Shown here piece by piece: positions 36,991-50,596 of a DNA stretch of 64,000 bases. The DNA comes from Cadophora sp. MPI-SDFR-AT-0126 (Eukaryota > Ascomycota > Leotiomycetes > Helotiales > Ploettnerulaceae): NCBI GenBank assembly GCA_020747065.1, contig JAGMVK010000005.1:2914001-2978000 (forward strand), written 5' to 3'. Each line of letters begins with the position of its first letter. Position 1 is the first letter of the stretch. The notes beneath the pieces were generated by a model that did not search any database, had not been told where the DNA came from, and was given only the letters and a program-made list of their open reading frames with translations. A program made the translations under genes and the position numbers.

Positions 36991-37880
36991 AATGAATAAG
37001 GAAACCCTCTCGCTCCTTACTTTTTCTTATAAAGTATCTAATATAATTCCTCGGTATAACCAATTTTACGATAGATACCACTGCAATATTAATATAAGTA
37101 CCGGCTGCTTTAGCTATAAATCATATAAGGATATCGATCTATATAAACTATATTTCGCGCGATATAACTTAGATAAGCTGAAGAGCATTATAGCCACTTA
37201 TTAAGATCACATATTTACTGATTTCTTAAGGACTATTACGGTCAAGGATATAGAACAATAGCTGCAGGAATTAGCAAGGGATCTCACGCGGTAGGTAAAG
37301 TAGTTTATATAGCAGTGGTTAGAGAAGCCAAAGCTATACAAGTGAGGAATGCGAATATCGGGGCATTAATATTACATCCACACGTATATTCCTACTTCAG
37401 AGCTCAACTTTTTATCCACTATACTAGGGTACTTAGCTTCAGAAAGCTTATATGGCATAGGACAACGAAAGATATACTTCTTATAGAAGCGGCGGATCGT
37501 ACCTCAATAGACATTAAAGCTGCCACGAATCCATTAATCTTTTACTATAATAATACATGTATCCCGATTACTGAGCCTTAAGTGATTCTTAACAAGAGCT
37601 TAGATTGCCTCTAGTCCTAGAGTAATTGATAAAGCTCCGTCGCTACCTTACGGTATACTACTTAGCTAATAATATTTGCATCTTTCTAAAGTGCCGACTC
37701 GTATATAATGTGTTCCGGTGATCTAGCTTAAGGGTAGTAGGCATGGTACGAACCGGTCTAGCGCAGAGTCCTTGAGGATCTCTAGCATACGAGACGATAG
37801 GGTCAATATTAGCTTGAATACAACTTAGGATACAGTGTCTAGTATATTCAAGATATCAGTTGCGATTTTCGTGCCTAGAC
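36991..37880. other. AT-rich DNA with two short open frames, unassigned
   Basis: Open frames at 36,992-37,204 and 37,315-37,581 (+) may be the C-terminal extension of the dead NLR or another eroded gene; the second reads HPHVYSYFRAQLFIHYTRVL. I recognise no family. Confidence 0.35.
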
Positions 37881-38305
37881 CAACTACTATAACGTTACAG
37901 GAGGAAATTTTCATTTTCTAGCCAAGAATCGTTAGTTCCGTCGATCAGAAGTACCGAACCGCGTAGCGGCCCTGCAACTGTTTACGCGCTATAGCAGCTA
38001 TAAAGCTTATAATAGTCTTAGACAAAAAAAATATAGATTTAAAGCTTAGATAAGAACTTTTAAGATATATAAAGGATAATAAGAGCTCGCTAGTATAGTT
38101 ATAGTAGAGAACTCGTACTAAAGCCTAAATAAAGGCTTCTTATAAATTAGGCGAAAGAGCGATAATATAAATATAAAATCTTCTTTGGAAGGGGTTAAAT
38201 TACTAATAAATAGTTATGTAATACTACTGATATTTATTTTTATAGACTCATAAGCTGGTGTAGAGTTGAGAATACGTAAAGTCAAAGTAAGTTACTTGGG
38301 CACTC
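37880..38305 (-). repeat. Possible eroded copy of the TIR element end
   Basis: In reverse complement this stretch shares ordered blocks with 29,340-29,710: TACTTTGACTT, AACCCCTTC, GCCTAATTTA, TCTACTA and GCTACGCGG. The outermost TGCCGAAAAAA motif is not preserved. It suggests a second, RIP-damaged member of the same TIR family next to the dead NLRs. Confidence 0.35.
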
Positions 38306-38309
38306 TATT

Positions 38310-38908
38310 GAAACTGTTCTCAAAGCACTTCAAGTTCTTACGATTACTAAATGAAGCTGGCTTCTTATCCTTAATAATACTAACGATCCTAACTTCGATT
38401 ACTAAGTCTACTTTCTACCTAAGTGCCGCAGCGCTATTCTAATAATATCTCGCGTTACTAAATATAAGTAATATAGTTAAGACGCCTTCGAAGCATTAGA
38501 GGGTCTAGAAGAGCAGGACTTGAAAGAACTTTTACTTAAAGTAGCTAAGGTAACTCTAAAATCGTAGCTAATATATAATAACTAAGCTAAAGAAGTAATT
38601 AACCTCCTTAGATCGCATACGCTTACCTTAATATAAGCTAGAGTATATATTAACTAAAGTTACTACTAACTCTATTAATACCTTAAGGTTTATTAATAAT
38701 AGTAATAGCGATTCTTAAAGTACTAACTTAAGTAAGCTTATTTAAGGTATTATAATATATATATAATTTTTAAAGCCTTAGTAGATATCTTAGAATAATC
38801 TTAAAGTAAGTCTATAAGCGATACTCTTTAGCTATTTAAAATTCTATCTATACTTAGCTCTAACGTACTTCCTCTTCAGATTCTTAAGAAGAGATAGAAG
38901 AATTATTA
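38310..38908 (+). pseudogene. Second dead NLR, 5' part (NB-ARC region)
   Basis: Reads as the C-terminal portion of a fungal NB-ARC domain, with Gln/Trp codons mutated to stops: FLPKCRSAILIISRVTKY, FEALEGLEEQDLKELLLKVAK, AKEVINLLRSHTLTLI and LFKILSILSSNVLPLQIL. It ends abruptly at 38908, where the LTR of the Ty3/gypsy element begins, and resumes after the second LTR at 50871. The start of the gene (P-loop) is not recognisable upstream. Confidence 0.7.
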
Positions 38909-39182
38909 TGGTGGGGATTGGCTCGGTAAAACTTTTGTCACCTGACTCATGCACTCCGTATTGTACTTAAGTTGAGACCTTCTTTAAGAGATCTTATTAT
39001 CAATAATAGCACTTTTCCTTTTAATAGGATTTACACTTCTTTCTCTAATTGACAATTCGTACTCTTTAGATATATGATATCTTTTGATTTCGTCTATCTG
39101 TTATTTCTTGAATCTTATACTTTATGTACCTTGCATTTGCTACCCTCTTGTCGTGTAGGGAATTAGGGTCCTCCCCTCTATA
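38909..39182 (+). repeat. Left LTR (274 bp)
   Basis: Aligned by eye without gaps to the right LTR. I count about 18 differences, all C/T or G/A transitions, most converting CpA or TpG to TpA. Confidence 0.9.
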
Positions 39183-40074
39183 TGTATTTTGGTGACCTAC
39201 GCAGGGAATGTTCAGAGTATATAGGGTGTTTAGGTAAGTATAATAGAGTGTCCCTTATACTAATTCAGAATTCTTAAGGTTTAGAGACGCCAAATGTGTA
39301 ACTATAGGAACTATTCAGTTGGCCCTCTTATAGGCCTCGATACAACAATAGATGCGGCGGTGGCAGCTGCAATATTAAGAGGTTGTACCAGAACAACAGA
39401 CTTACCCTGTGAGAGGGGGGAATCTCGAAGTACCGGAAAAATACTACCTCTTCTTACAGGAACTTTACCTCCGCTATCTGTTTTATTTAACGCCTCTTTA
39501 AGGACCTGAGACTCACCTAAGATAAGGAAACTACTGGCTCCGACGGAAATTAATTAGCTCCTTACTAGAGCCTGAAAGCCTACAAGTATCAGGAGGGACG
39601 GAATCGTACGGGTATCTTAAGCCTGAAATACTTGAGTATCAGAGCGTTTATCTTTGCTTTACTGTTTTCAGCTTAGAACCCTCGGGTTTTTACGTGCTAG
39701 GACGGAAATTTCTGTCTTAGTATTCTATTATTACAAGTTTTGTTTTAGTTAATTTGATCTTCTGTTTCAGACGCTCGTTTACAAACTATATTTCCTTTGT
39801 CTTTTCTATACCAAGTCTTCACTCGTTTCAAAAGAGATAGTCAAAGGAATTCTACCTAGGGGGTTCTCAAGGAGCTTTATCTAGGGGCTAGTATACCTAG
39901 GGAAAGTCTACCTAAGCGCTATCTAGGAGAATCAAGTCTTTTATAATTACCTTTGCCACTGTTTTCTTCTATTCTACAGAACACTTACATTTCTTTACCT
40001 TTTGGAATTACTGTTATACTCTATTTTATACGTACGAACCTCATATAATAACGCTAGCTAGTAAACCCAATACT
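39183..40074. other. Retrotransposon leader
   Basis: Between the left LTR and gag. The stretch just after the LTR (TTTGGTGACCTACGCAGGG, about 39,187-39,205) is where a tRNA primer-binding site is expected, but I cannot name the tRNA. A 71-codon open frame at 39,294-39,509 has no known domain. Confidence 0.45.
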
Positions 40075-42830
40075 ATGCCGGTAAATAACACTGGAAATAC
40101 TAGCCCTAAAGAGAAGAAGGCAACAGGCTCTAGTAGCCCTAAAGCCGGAACTCCCTTAGGCGCTTCAGTGGACACCTTATAGGCAGGACTAACCGCTGAT
40201 ATAGGCTTATTAAAGCCTAACGTCTTAGAAGATAGGGGTAAAGCCAGTATTACTTCAAGCAGCCTAGGGCTATCCAAAGGAGCTAAGACCCCTTCTAAAG
40301 CAGGAGATAAAAGCCACCTCTAAGACACTAAGTAGTGGATCAACGTTTAGTAACCTATACTATTAGCTCGTAGTATCGGGGCTTTGTACTTCGATAGGCG
40401 AGAAGCTATTCAATATCTCAAGAGCCTCGTTCGCCTATTCAGGAGTCGAAGGGTTATTTCAGAGGATGAAATGAAGCAGTGGGTCATTAAGTACGCTGAA
40501 CCTTCTATAGCATGGAATCTTAAGAGGCTCCCGGGGTACGCCTCCAGCACCTTTAAGGAGTTCAGTGCTGCAATTCAAAAGGAGTATCAGAGTCTCGATT
40601 TACATCACCGCCTACACACTATCGGCTACCTTAATACTTTTATTCACGACTTTCGACTTCTTCAATCAACGGACTCCGACCTGACGGAAGTCCATCGATT
40701 CTGCAGGGCGTTCAAGGAAGTCGCTATTAATTGCAAAAACAAGGGCGATCTTACGGATAGGTAAATCGTACTTTAATTCCTATTTACACTTCCAGTACAC
40801 TTCAAAAAGAAAGCTATAAAGGTATTGATTTAACAGGGCAGGGGCCAGTTTAATACTGATAACCTAGCCCCGTTCTCCAAAGTATTTAAAGCAGTGGAGA
40901 CTAGGATCTCTCTTACCAAGGACATTAATACGCTAGTCAAGGAGCAGAGCATTAGCAACGATTCCGCGGGGTATTTAAATATCAATTACTTCACTAAGCC
41001 AGTACTACTAACAATTCAGGTAGGTGATACTACTAGATTTCAGGCCGACTTTACTACCTACTGAGATAACGCTCCCGCTACTCAGATACGACAAGCCTTC
41101 CAAGACGATTCTAAGACTATAAGGCCTAGCTCCTTGAATCGGGTTGCCGCTCCGGTTAGCGAAGACTTAATTCCGACCATTCAGAAGATCAAGAATAATA
41201 CTACTTAAGTATTAGACCACGACCTCGACGTTATTACTAAAGGGCTAGGGGACCTCCAGATCCTTCAGGGAATAGTTAAGCGAATCTCTGACTCTCAGTT
41301 GACGTTTAAGATTAACTCGATTCAGTACACTGAGCATGCTACTGAGGAGGCCCTAATTTAGTGGGGCAAGAGTCAGCCTACTAGCAGGTCTAGCCGCTAT
41401 AATCGTAGCGCCGGTCACTACGGTAACAACAAAAAGGGGTGCAAATAGTGCTATAATAAGCGCCTTCCGGGAATAAGACCTCAAGCTTTCCACTAATATA
41501 TGAATCAGTGCTATAACTATAAGAAATTTATCGATTTAGGGATAATTCACGAAGCTGATAATAATAACTATATTTGTATTAGCCCTTAGGAAGAGAGGAA
41601 GTTAAAGTACCCTGTAATATTCCCTAATAGCGATATTCCCCGGAGATAAGAGGTACTAAAGAAAGTACTTAATACTATATATAGTCCTAATCCAGCAAGG
41701 AGAGCTTAAGTGGAAAAGGATTTTCTTGACTTACAGATATAGGCCGTACTAGCGTAAGAGCTGACCTATAATAACTCCATAGACAGCTTAGAAGTTGAAC
41801 TCAACTTAGGACTAGTTAACACCTCAGATATCCTCGCCCAAGTTCATAGTAGGGATACCCTAGTAAGAATTCAAAGCCTCTATACGTATACTAAGGGAGA
41901 CTTAGATACTGAGGAATTCTAAGTACAGCCGGTGGAGACTAGAGCTCGCTCTATAGCTTCGCGGAAATAACCCTATAATATAGAAGCTAAACTCTAGGAT
42001 TAGATCAAAGTATACGCCACCTATGGATAACTAAAATTCCCTGAAGAAATCACTAAAGGAGTATAGTTTACTAAAGCTTAGGAAGATACTCGCTTCTTAG
42101 GCACTATAGATATTAATGACCCTAAGGAATCTCGTAAAACGCTTACAGAGATCCTTAAACAGAATACTAAAAAGATTAGCCCTAGTAAACCTCCCTCTAC
42201 TATAAAACCTTCTATACTATTAGCCTCTATTCGTAAAATAGCAAAAGAATTAAGGCCTACTTAAACCCCTCCTTCAGTAATTCCGAAGTATAGCTTATAT
42301 GGGGTAAGTTCAAGGAATCCCCGTATACACGAAGCATTATTTTAGAACAGTTATAGGCACGAGAATATACTAGATAAGCTATTGAACTTAAAAGAGATCC
42401 CCGGAAATCTCACTCTAGGAGAGTTAATAATGCTAATCGACCCTCTTAAGGTAGTAAACCCTTCCACCGGAACTATTAATCAGTTAATGCAGAGGCATAA
42501 AAAGGTATAACAGGTGGAGGAAGCCAAAGTACAGTCACTAGAGGCGTTAATTAACTCGGATAACATTCTCTAATAAAGACTTATACTATAATCACCTCTC
42601 ATAAATATCAACGAGTATAAGGAAGGAAACGCTAAGTTATAGGGTTACGACTCAGAGGAAGAAGCTTCGTTTCCGAAAACATCTCCTCACGATAAGCTTA
42701 CCCTGGAGATAGAGAGCTATCGATAGGCACTACTTTCAGAAAAGGAACAGAGGACCGTAGGGAGCGGCTTAAAGTAGTACCTTTATATTCGAAAGCTTGA
42801 AACCTACTAATAAAGCCAGCGGGCCTAAAT
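40075..42830 (+). pseudogene. gag-like region of the Ty3/gypsy element
   Basis: Begins MPVNNTGNTSPKEKKATG and, despite stops at former Gln/Trp codons, stays in one frame into a clean open segment (40,384-40,764). That segment has features of fungal gag capsids: YFDRREAIQYLKSLVRLF near its start, then IAWNLKRLPGY, FKEFSAAIQKEYQ and VHRFCRAF. A damaged Cys/His zinc-knuckle-like stretch follows at about 41,430-41,520. The 3' half is low-complexity and acidic. Confidence 0.7.
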
Positions 42831-43019
42831 CGCCTAATCTATCGAGTTTCTTATTTCATGCTCTGTTTCACTCTTATTAATCAGTTCTATTCCTTTTCTC
42901 GGACTACCTCTATTTACTTTTCTTACTAACCTCTGGCAACTCTTCTCACGATACTAATAAAGCACCTGTAAGGCTAGCGCCAACAGCGCTTCAGTAAGCG
43001 TCTATCACGGGAAGGCATT

Positions 43020-46000
43020 TAGCGTCAACCCTATTAAAACTAGCCTAAACAGTACTTAGTCTTACTACTCTCCAACGCCTAAACTAGTAGTTACTATACC
43101 TGGATATATAATAATCAGCAACGTTCGTGCTACCCTAGATACTAGAGCTAAAGTCAGTTATATAATACTGAAAGCAGCGGTGAAGCTTAAGTTAGCTATC
43201 ACTAATAACTATAATATAGCCCTGAAAACTATTACTGGAACCTAGTCTTAATTCCTTGGGTTCGCCAATAATATTCCTATAGTAATCGGAAATTATGTTA
43301 TCTACATAAGATTCTATATTATGAATACTCCTGGTATTAAAATCATTTTAGGATTTCCATTCTTCTGTAAATTTAAGTTAACGTTTCGATACCCTTCCGA
43401 CTACGATAGTAGTAAAGTACTCGCCGACTTATAGGACTCTCGCTCTTATCTTATTACTACTGTTAAGATAAATAATGCCACGGAAGAAGCTAAAGACGCT
43501 GAAACCTTGAAAAAGCAACATACTGTTGGAATAGTTTACTAAGATAAGGACACTAAGTATAATACCTAAGATAAGTTCTCGGAAAACGAATAGCCGACTA
43601 TGAAGAGAGCTTAGCGATTAGAATAATAGAATGCTCTTAATTTAATTTTCCTACGCTTAAGGGTAAGCTTTTTAAAGGAGAGGACGACACTTGGACTTCT
43701 ACCTCCGACCTTAACTCCCCTGAGCTAAGTACTAATTTATCTCCTATAGTTGAAACGGAGCCTATAGTAACTATCGAGTTCCTCGAGAAAGAGTTTTATG
43801 TTCCGGAATCTACTCTTCAAAATTTTACACTAAAAAGCATTATTAAGGAAGCTCTATTAGACCTCTCTCTAGTTATTAACCCCGATTCGATATTTTTATT
43901 CACTATAAATTACGGAAAACTTAATATCAAGCACTCTTACTGCGGAAGGCCTTCATAAGTACGTTCGGCCCGAGTCGGTATAATATATAAGATAAAAGTA
44001 AAGAAAGTTCAGCTAGTTAATGAAGTGGATCTAATAGAGAATATCCCTAGTAGAAGAGAAGATTAGTACCGAAGATTAAGAGAGAGAGATACGTAATAAG
44101 TCTAATATAGGAAATTTCAGCACCTTCTACTACCTTAGTTTTCGAGCCTACCCCGGGGTTCTAGACTTACTCCAGAAAGGTTATCAAGACTTAATGTTAG
44201 TAACTCGCTATAGCTAGAGGAGAGAGCTCTTTTCGACAAGATGATGCTGAATAGAGAAGGAGCTATAGCGTTTAAATGGCCTGAATATGGAAGGTTCCAC
44301 GAAGACGTTTCCCCTTCGGTGATTATCAAAACGATACCTCATAAGGCATAGCAGGCACTAAATTTCCCCCTACCGAGAGCACTAGTGCCTGAAGTTATAA
44401 AGATGGTGTAAGAGCGATTAGATAAGGGGGTACTCGAACTCTCAGAAGGACCCTATTGAAATACTTAGTTCCTAATTAAGAAGAAAGAGCCCGGGAAATA
44501 TAGGCTTATTAACTCAGCGACTATACTAAATGCAGTAACTCGACGAGACGTAAACCTACCTCCTTCAGTGGACGAGTTCTCTGAAGAGTTCGCCGGTTGT
44601 CAAATGGCTAGTCTTGTCGACCTCTATTCCGGCTACGATTAATAAATACTCTATTAATTAAGTTGAGATATGACAGCGTTCTATGTGCCACATATAGGGC
44701 TGGTTAGAAACACTACTTTACCTCAAGGGTGTACTAATTCAGTTGCTTAATTTATATAGACGATATTAAGAATCTTGAAGGATATTATGCTGACTATTGC
44801 TGTACCGTTTCTTAATGATATAGGCGTCAAAGGCCCGTATACGGATTACAATCAAGCTACTATCGATACTTTTCCGGGGATTCGCTAATTTATGTTGGAG
44901 TATATCGTCAATCTCGATAAGACTCTAAAAAGACTTGAGAGAGCTGGAGCGACTATTGGAGCCAAATCTCAGTTTTGCCTTAATGGATTAGATATTGTAG
45001 GCTACGCTTGCAATTCAAAGGGTAGAGAGCCCTTAGTAGCACACCTTATTAAGATATAGAATTAGAAGGAACTGAAAAACATCTCCGAGGTTAAAGGATT
45101 TCTCAGCCTTATTATTTACTTTCGGATTTGGATTAAAGACTTTCAATATATTACCGAACCCCTCTATAACTTCTTAAGAAAGGGAGTCTCCTTTCTATTT
45201 AAATCTAAAGAGCTTATTAGAAAAGTAATAAAGAAACTTTAAGACGCTCTTTATATAGCTCTAGTACTTTGCAGGATCGATTACAATAAGGACGCTGGGG
45301 AAATAGTAGTAGCGGTCAACTCCAGTGGATTTGGCTGGGGAGGCTACCTAGGCTAAAGAGATCTTATTAGTAGATGAGTACGCCCCGCTCGGTACGAAAG
45401 CGGATGCTGGAATAAGGCCAAATATAGCTACGACGCCACAAAGAGGGAGTATAAAGGGGTGCTTTATATTCTGAAGAAACTAAAGATTTAGCTTATAGGA
45501 GTATATTTTATCCTGAAAACCAACGCTAATACTCTAGTAGCACAGCTCAACAGCGCTATTAACAACCACCCCGGGGCTATACTTACAAGATGGCTCACCT
45601 AAATAAGGCTTTTCAACTTCAAGGTGCGATATATTAAAGGCTCTACGCACACTGCGGCAGACTCTCTCTCTAGGAGGCTGAAGCACTTAGACGACACTAA
45701 CTTTAACGATAATACTTCTAATAATAACGAAGATTAGATTCTCTCAGAACTTAGAGCCTATAAGATTTGCCCTATGAAGCTTAATAATAGGGAAGAGGCG
45801 GTTATAACAGACCCGGAGTTGACGAAGCGGAACGCTATTCTTTAAGATATGAAATTACAGGTATAACGACTTAGAGAAGGCGGAGAACTCATAGAAAGCT
45901 CTAGTGCTACTTCTAATACAGAATCGAACACTAAATATAAGTTCCCGGTTTCTTCTTCCGAATACTCCAATCACTTTATACAAATCGCCTTATACTTAAT

Positions 46001-47260
46001 AACACTTAAGACCCTAGAAGAAATAGATTAAAAGACCTTTCGTGCTTTTAAGAAAGAAGCTCTAAATTTTGGAGTACATAGCCGGAAAATCTAGAAGCTA
46101 CTAATGAAAGGAGCCCCTATTAGGCTTATAATCAACACTGATCGAGACAAAGCACGGATTCTTCGAAGTTATTATAACGACTCTAGGCATAAAGGGAGGG
46201 AAAGTACTTATTACCGTATTTCCATACGCTACTTTTGGAAGAGGTGCTATAAAGATACTATGAATTTCGTTCAAACTTACCCGGAATACTAACTGAGATT
46301 ACTAAGACAGTAAGAAGAACCTCTTTTCCCTACAGCTTCTAACAGTTTAATAGAGAAGTAGGCCCTAGATATTACTTATATAACTAAACGATAAGGAAAG
46401 CAATATTTAATTATTACTAGGAACGATATAAGTAGTTAGGTCAAGGCATAGGCTCTCATACACAAAACAGCGGCAGCTATAGCCACTTTTATTTAGGAAG
46501 ATATCATTTACTACTACAGCTTATTCTGGAGAATAGTGGTTAATAGAGGCAAAGAGAACATAAGAGAAGTAATTCAGCTCCTAAATAGAATAGAGATATA
46601 GCGTATATAGGTGTTAGCCTACAACCTAAGAGCGAATAGTATAGCTGAACAAAGCTACGGGCCGATTAAAAATACTCTCTCTAAGATGGGAAATCAGTGA
46701 ATCGAAAACCTTCCGGCAGTATTATTTGCAGATCGGATAACAATATACGGATCTACAGGCTTTATACCCTTCTATATAGTTTATAGTAGAGAACCTATCC
46801 TCCCTATAGAAATACGATACCTTACCTAAAGAACCCTATTTATAAAAAAAGTCACTGATTAATTAAAGTTATTGTAACTTAGGGTAATTCAGTTTCAAAT
46901 ACAGTAAGAAAACATTAATAAAGTAATACTACGCAAAAGCTGCCGTAGATAAGAGGGTCGAGACGCTTTTAACGATAAGTATAATATTTAACAGAGACTA
47001 TTTTAAGTCAAAGATATAGTCCTTTAATACGATTCAGTAAGGGAAATCGATAAGTCAACACGAAGAGCTTTAGATTTCCGGTAGTTAGGGCCGTATAAGA
47101 TAGTACAAGCCAACACTAAAAAGGGTTACTACAGGCTCAAAGAGCTAGGACTTAATAGTCCCTGGTTCTAATTAACCTTCACTAGAAGTATACTAAAACT
47201 ATTTCACGTACAAAAGAAGTTTATCTATAGCACTGAAGACACTGAATCTATTACTCATCT
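43020..47260 (+). pseudogene. pol region: protease, RT, RNase H, integrase
   Basis: Protease at about 43,060-43,400: the active-site stretch reads LDTRAKVSYI where DTGA is normal. Reverse transcriptase at about 44,380-45,000: KYRLINSATILNAV, LVDLYSGYD, LPQGCTNSVA and PFLNDIG in place of the usual Asp-Asp pair. RNase H at about 45,280-45,690, ending with the family signature YIKGSTHTAADSLSRR. Integrase at about 46,020-47,250 keeps YGPIKNTLSKMG, LPAVLFADRITIYGSTGFIPF and REPILP. G-to-A and C-to-T changes hit catalytic residues and create stops throughout. Domain order fixes the superfamily as Ty3/gypsy. Confidence 0.85.
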
Positions 47261-50200
47261 CAGTAACTAAGAAAGAGAGGTTAGTACTAAATCAAGCCTG
47301 GAAAACCCCCGCCAACAATACTTCAACAACAACGACGATAATTATAATACAGACGCTTCCGATACACCTATTATTCAAATCAGACGAAACGATGAAATTA
47401 TTATCAGAATCCCAGAGATCTCACAGAGCCAACAAGACCAATACAGGGTAGTCTCAGCGTAATCAACCTCAGAATAGCACCTCTAATAGCGAGGACACCA
47501 ACTCTTTAAAACAGGAAAACGATCACTAGTACTACCAGCACTTGTCTTCACCAGCACTATTCAGGGCAGCTTCAATTCGCTGTAGCACTGCCTACAGGTA
47601 CCTAGAGAGCATACAAACTACTAAGACACAAAAGGCTGGCAAGAAGTAGAGCCTAAATACCCCTGAAATATCAAAGTATAATCTGGCCTTATAAAGTGAT
47701 TATTTAATACAAGGCTAAATATCACCTACGTCAGCGCTAATAACTCCCTTAAGTGTATAACATGAACTATAGAACTCTTTATTATCGCTAGTACCTTCCG
47801 CGAAGTCAATAATAAGCCACTCGTTAAATAGGAAGGTAGGATAGGCCTGATTTATACGTCCTAATGACCGACTATAACGGCTTTAAGCGCATACTCTGGA
47901 AGTAAGCAATGAAAGGTCCGTCCCCTACATATAAAGGTTGATACAAAGCACCCCCCGTTTAAGCGCTGCTTCCCTAAGATAACCCACTAAATCCCCTATC
48001 TGCGGAAGCCCTTAGGAAAATAGCCAGCAAAAATAAAGGATTTCCCCAAGACCATAAGTAAAAGATATCCCCCAAGGCAAGTATCACCAATACTAACAGC
48101 ACTAATAACAGAGAAGCTTTACCCGGTAATAAAGATCTCCGATCTATTATTAGGAGTAACCTAAAGGAGGATATCTACTAGCGGAAAGCAATGAAAACCC
48201 CGGTTCCACCAGCCCTATAGAACCTTTTCCCTCGTAAAGCGCATATAGAATTAGAGAGATTTTAGTTGCCTTAGACCCAGGACTGCCTGCGCCGTTTACT
48301 ATTCCAGTAGTTTCTCACCAGTCAGGTTATTACTGTGACTTCCAAGGAAATATAGTACTTACTAATTAAGGTCTCATTAAAGGCAGAAGCTCTCTAGCCT
48401 ATCCCCACAAAGCTAATATCTCTACGCCTTAGAATCACCTAAGGGTTAGAGTTCCCCACGCGTTAAAGGCCTGAACATGCTATCGGCTAACGACCTTTAA
48501 CAAAGTAACTTCACCGAAGGAAGGAGTATTAATCCATCTCTAGATCAGCTTAACCTTGGTTACGCCTGCTAGGTCTGGGCCCCTATTTATATTATCTTCA
48601 CTTTCTTAGAGAGGAGTAAATGAAAAGAACATAGCTCACGAGGTCTACCGCAGCCTGAGTGCTAGCAAGAGTATTAACGCAAGGAGTGTAAATATAGTAT
48701 AACGAAGTCAGAATCCGCGAGCCTGCGTAACGTGCTTAGAGTGCCTCTGCTAAAGCAAGCAACCTAAGTTAAAAGCTCCAACTGGCTGGCCCTCAAGATA
48801 ATGGAGTCGGTGGTGGACCTATACGTCTTCTAGGAGCCATCGGACATGCTTAAGACCATCACTGGACTAAAAAGCGAACGAACCTATAATAGCTATCACC
48901 CTCTAGCATGCCATGCTTATGCTCTGAAGACAGGAGAGTCAGGCCTGCTTCTAGCGGATACTCTCTATAGTGAACAGCCTCTATGTCGGACGGAAATCGC
49001 TATGGCTAGACATTAATTAAGGAGAAGCCTTAATAGTATTCAGAAATAAGAGCGACCCCTATCACTCTTGAGTCTTCGTGACAGTCCTTACTCTCCAAGA
49101 TATCAGTAAACTCCTCCAGCGACTTGATAGGTCTTACGTCCTAGTAAGAAAGCCTTAGAACTAAGAGAAGACACTTAACAGCAGGGATAGCCTCAGTAAC
49201 CCTTATTACCTTAGCAAGAATCTAATAGTCCTCGCCTTCTCTAACGCGTTAGCCTTCCCACCGGTTACCTAGACCTCTAACCCCACAGGTATATGTACGC
49301 CTAAAGCGTATATTCGTAATAGCGAGGCAAGAGATTATTACTAGGTGTAGAAGGGGAGTCACTGAGTTAGATACGTCCTAATCACTAGTGCCAGGAGGTT
49401 AGCGGTAATATTAACTTAGTAAGGGAGCAAAGAGCGAGGGAGTTAGGAGAGGGAACTTAGCTATATGAGATAAGGTTAGTAGCTATGTACTTAGGCGCTT
49501 TAGATCGAAGGTCGTGCAGCGGAACCTGTAAAGATATCGCTAGAATTAACGCGTTTCAGGAAGAAGGAAGGACAGAGACTTACCAGGTGACTTGGAGAGC
49601 CCCTTCCCTGAGAGATATTCGTTGTGGCAGAGCAAGAGACTATTACAGGGTAAGGTAGTTAAGGTCTAAGCCTGGGAAAGTGATAGTATAGCTAAAGACA
49701 TAACGTAAAGGAAGGAAACCTCACCTAGAGAAGCTCTGACGTCACTAAGCTTATTGAAGAGGCAGAGACCTCTATAGAAAATCAGTATAAGTTAGTATGG
49801 AGATCTGGTCTGTACGCGAGGTAGTTGATAGAAGGGAAATGAAGGTGAAGAGATCGACTTAGCCTGATTAGAGAAAATGGCGTCTCTAACTTGAAGATCT
49901 GCGTTCTAAAGCTTGCAGGTTGAGGCTCTGGTATGAGGTTTAGGCGTGCGAGAGCTATATGAAGAGAGGGAGGTGTAGTTGATAGAGGTTGAAGAGCTTG
50001 GAGCCGCTTAGCTTGAGTTAAGTACTGGAGATCGTTAGTCTTAATCTTGAGCCTGATCTTAAGGTTGTAAGATTGGAAGGAGAGAGATTAGAATAGAAGA
50101 GCGACGAAGCTCTGTATTCACCTTGGTTAGAGAGAGAGTGGCGCTACTCCTGTAACCTTCTTGAAGGTTGTTTGCTCTCAGAAGTGAGCTCTTAGAGGGG

Positions 50201-50596
50201 AAAAGCAGCTGTAACTTGGTCTTCGTCGCTAGGGGAACGCGTATAGTGGTAAGGAAAAACGAAGAAGCTTCCTACGCAGCTTCAAAAAGGGTTGTAGAGC
50301 TTGTTGAGTGGAGAGAAGGAAGGAAGTGGTGAAGGTGTTGTAGTTGTAAAGATTAAGGGAGAAGATGGAGGTGTTATAGTGGGGGATAACCTTATAGAGG
50401 TAAGCTAAGCGAACCTTTGTTTGCGATTTTACTAAGACTAACGATAGTTCAGGCTTCACATGACTTTAACGTCACTTCTGCACCGCAGACCTCTACTTTT
50501 ACCTTTGGAGATTTAATGCTTTTGGAAATAGCCTAGCTCTACTACATTTGTTTACTATAATACTCGGGGGCGAGTTTTTAAAGGGGGGGACGCATA
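47261..50596. other. Unassigned 3.3-kb stretch between integrase and right LTR
   Basis: The first 200 bases look like the hydrophilic pol tail. From about 47,500 to 50,590 no domain is recognised. Base composition is less AT-rich than around it, especially 48,560-50,200, with purine-rich runs. A minus-strand open frame at 50,459-50,229 (76 codons) is the longest. It may hold an additional or antisense ORF of the element, or a captured sequence. Confidence 0.4.
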
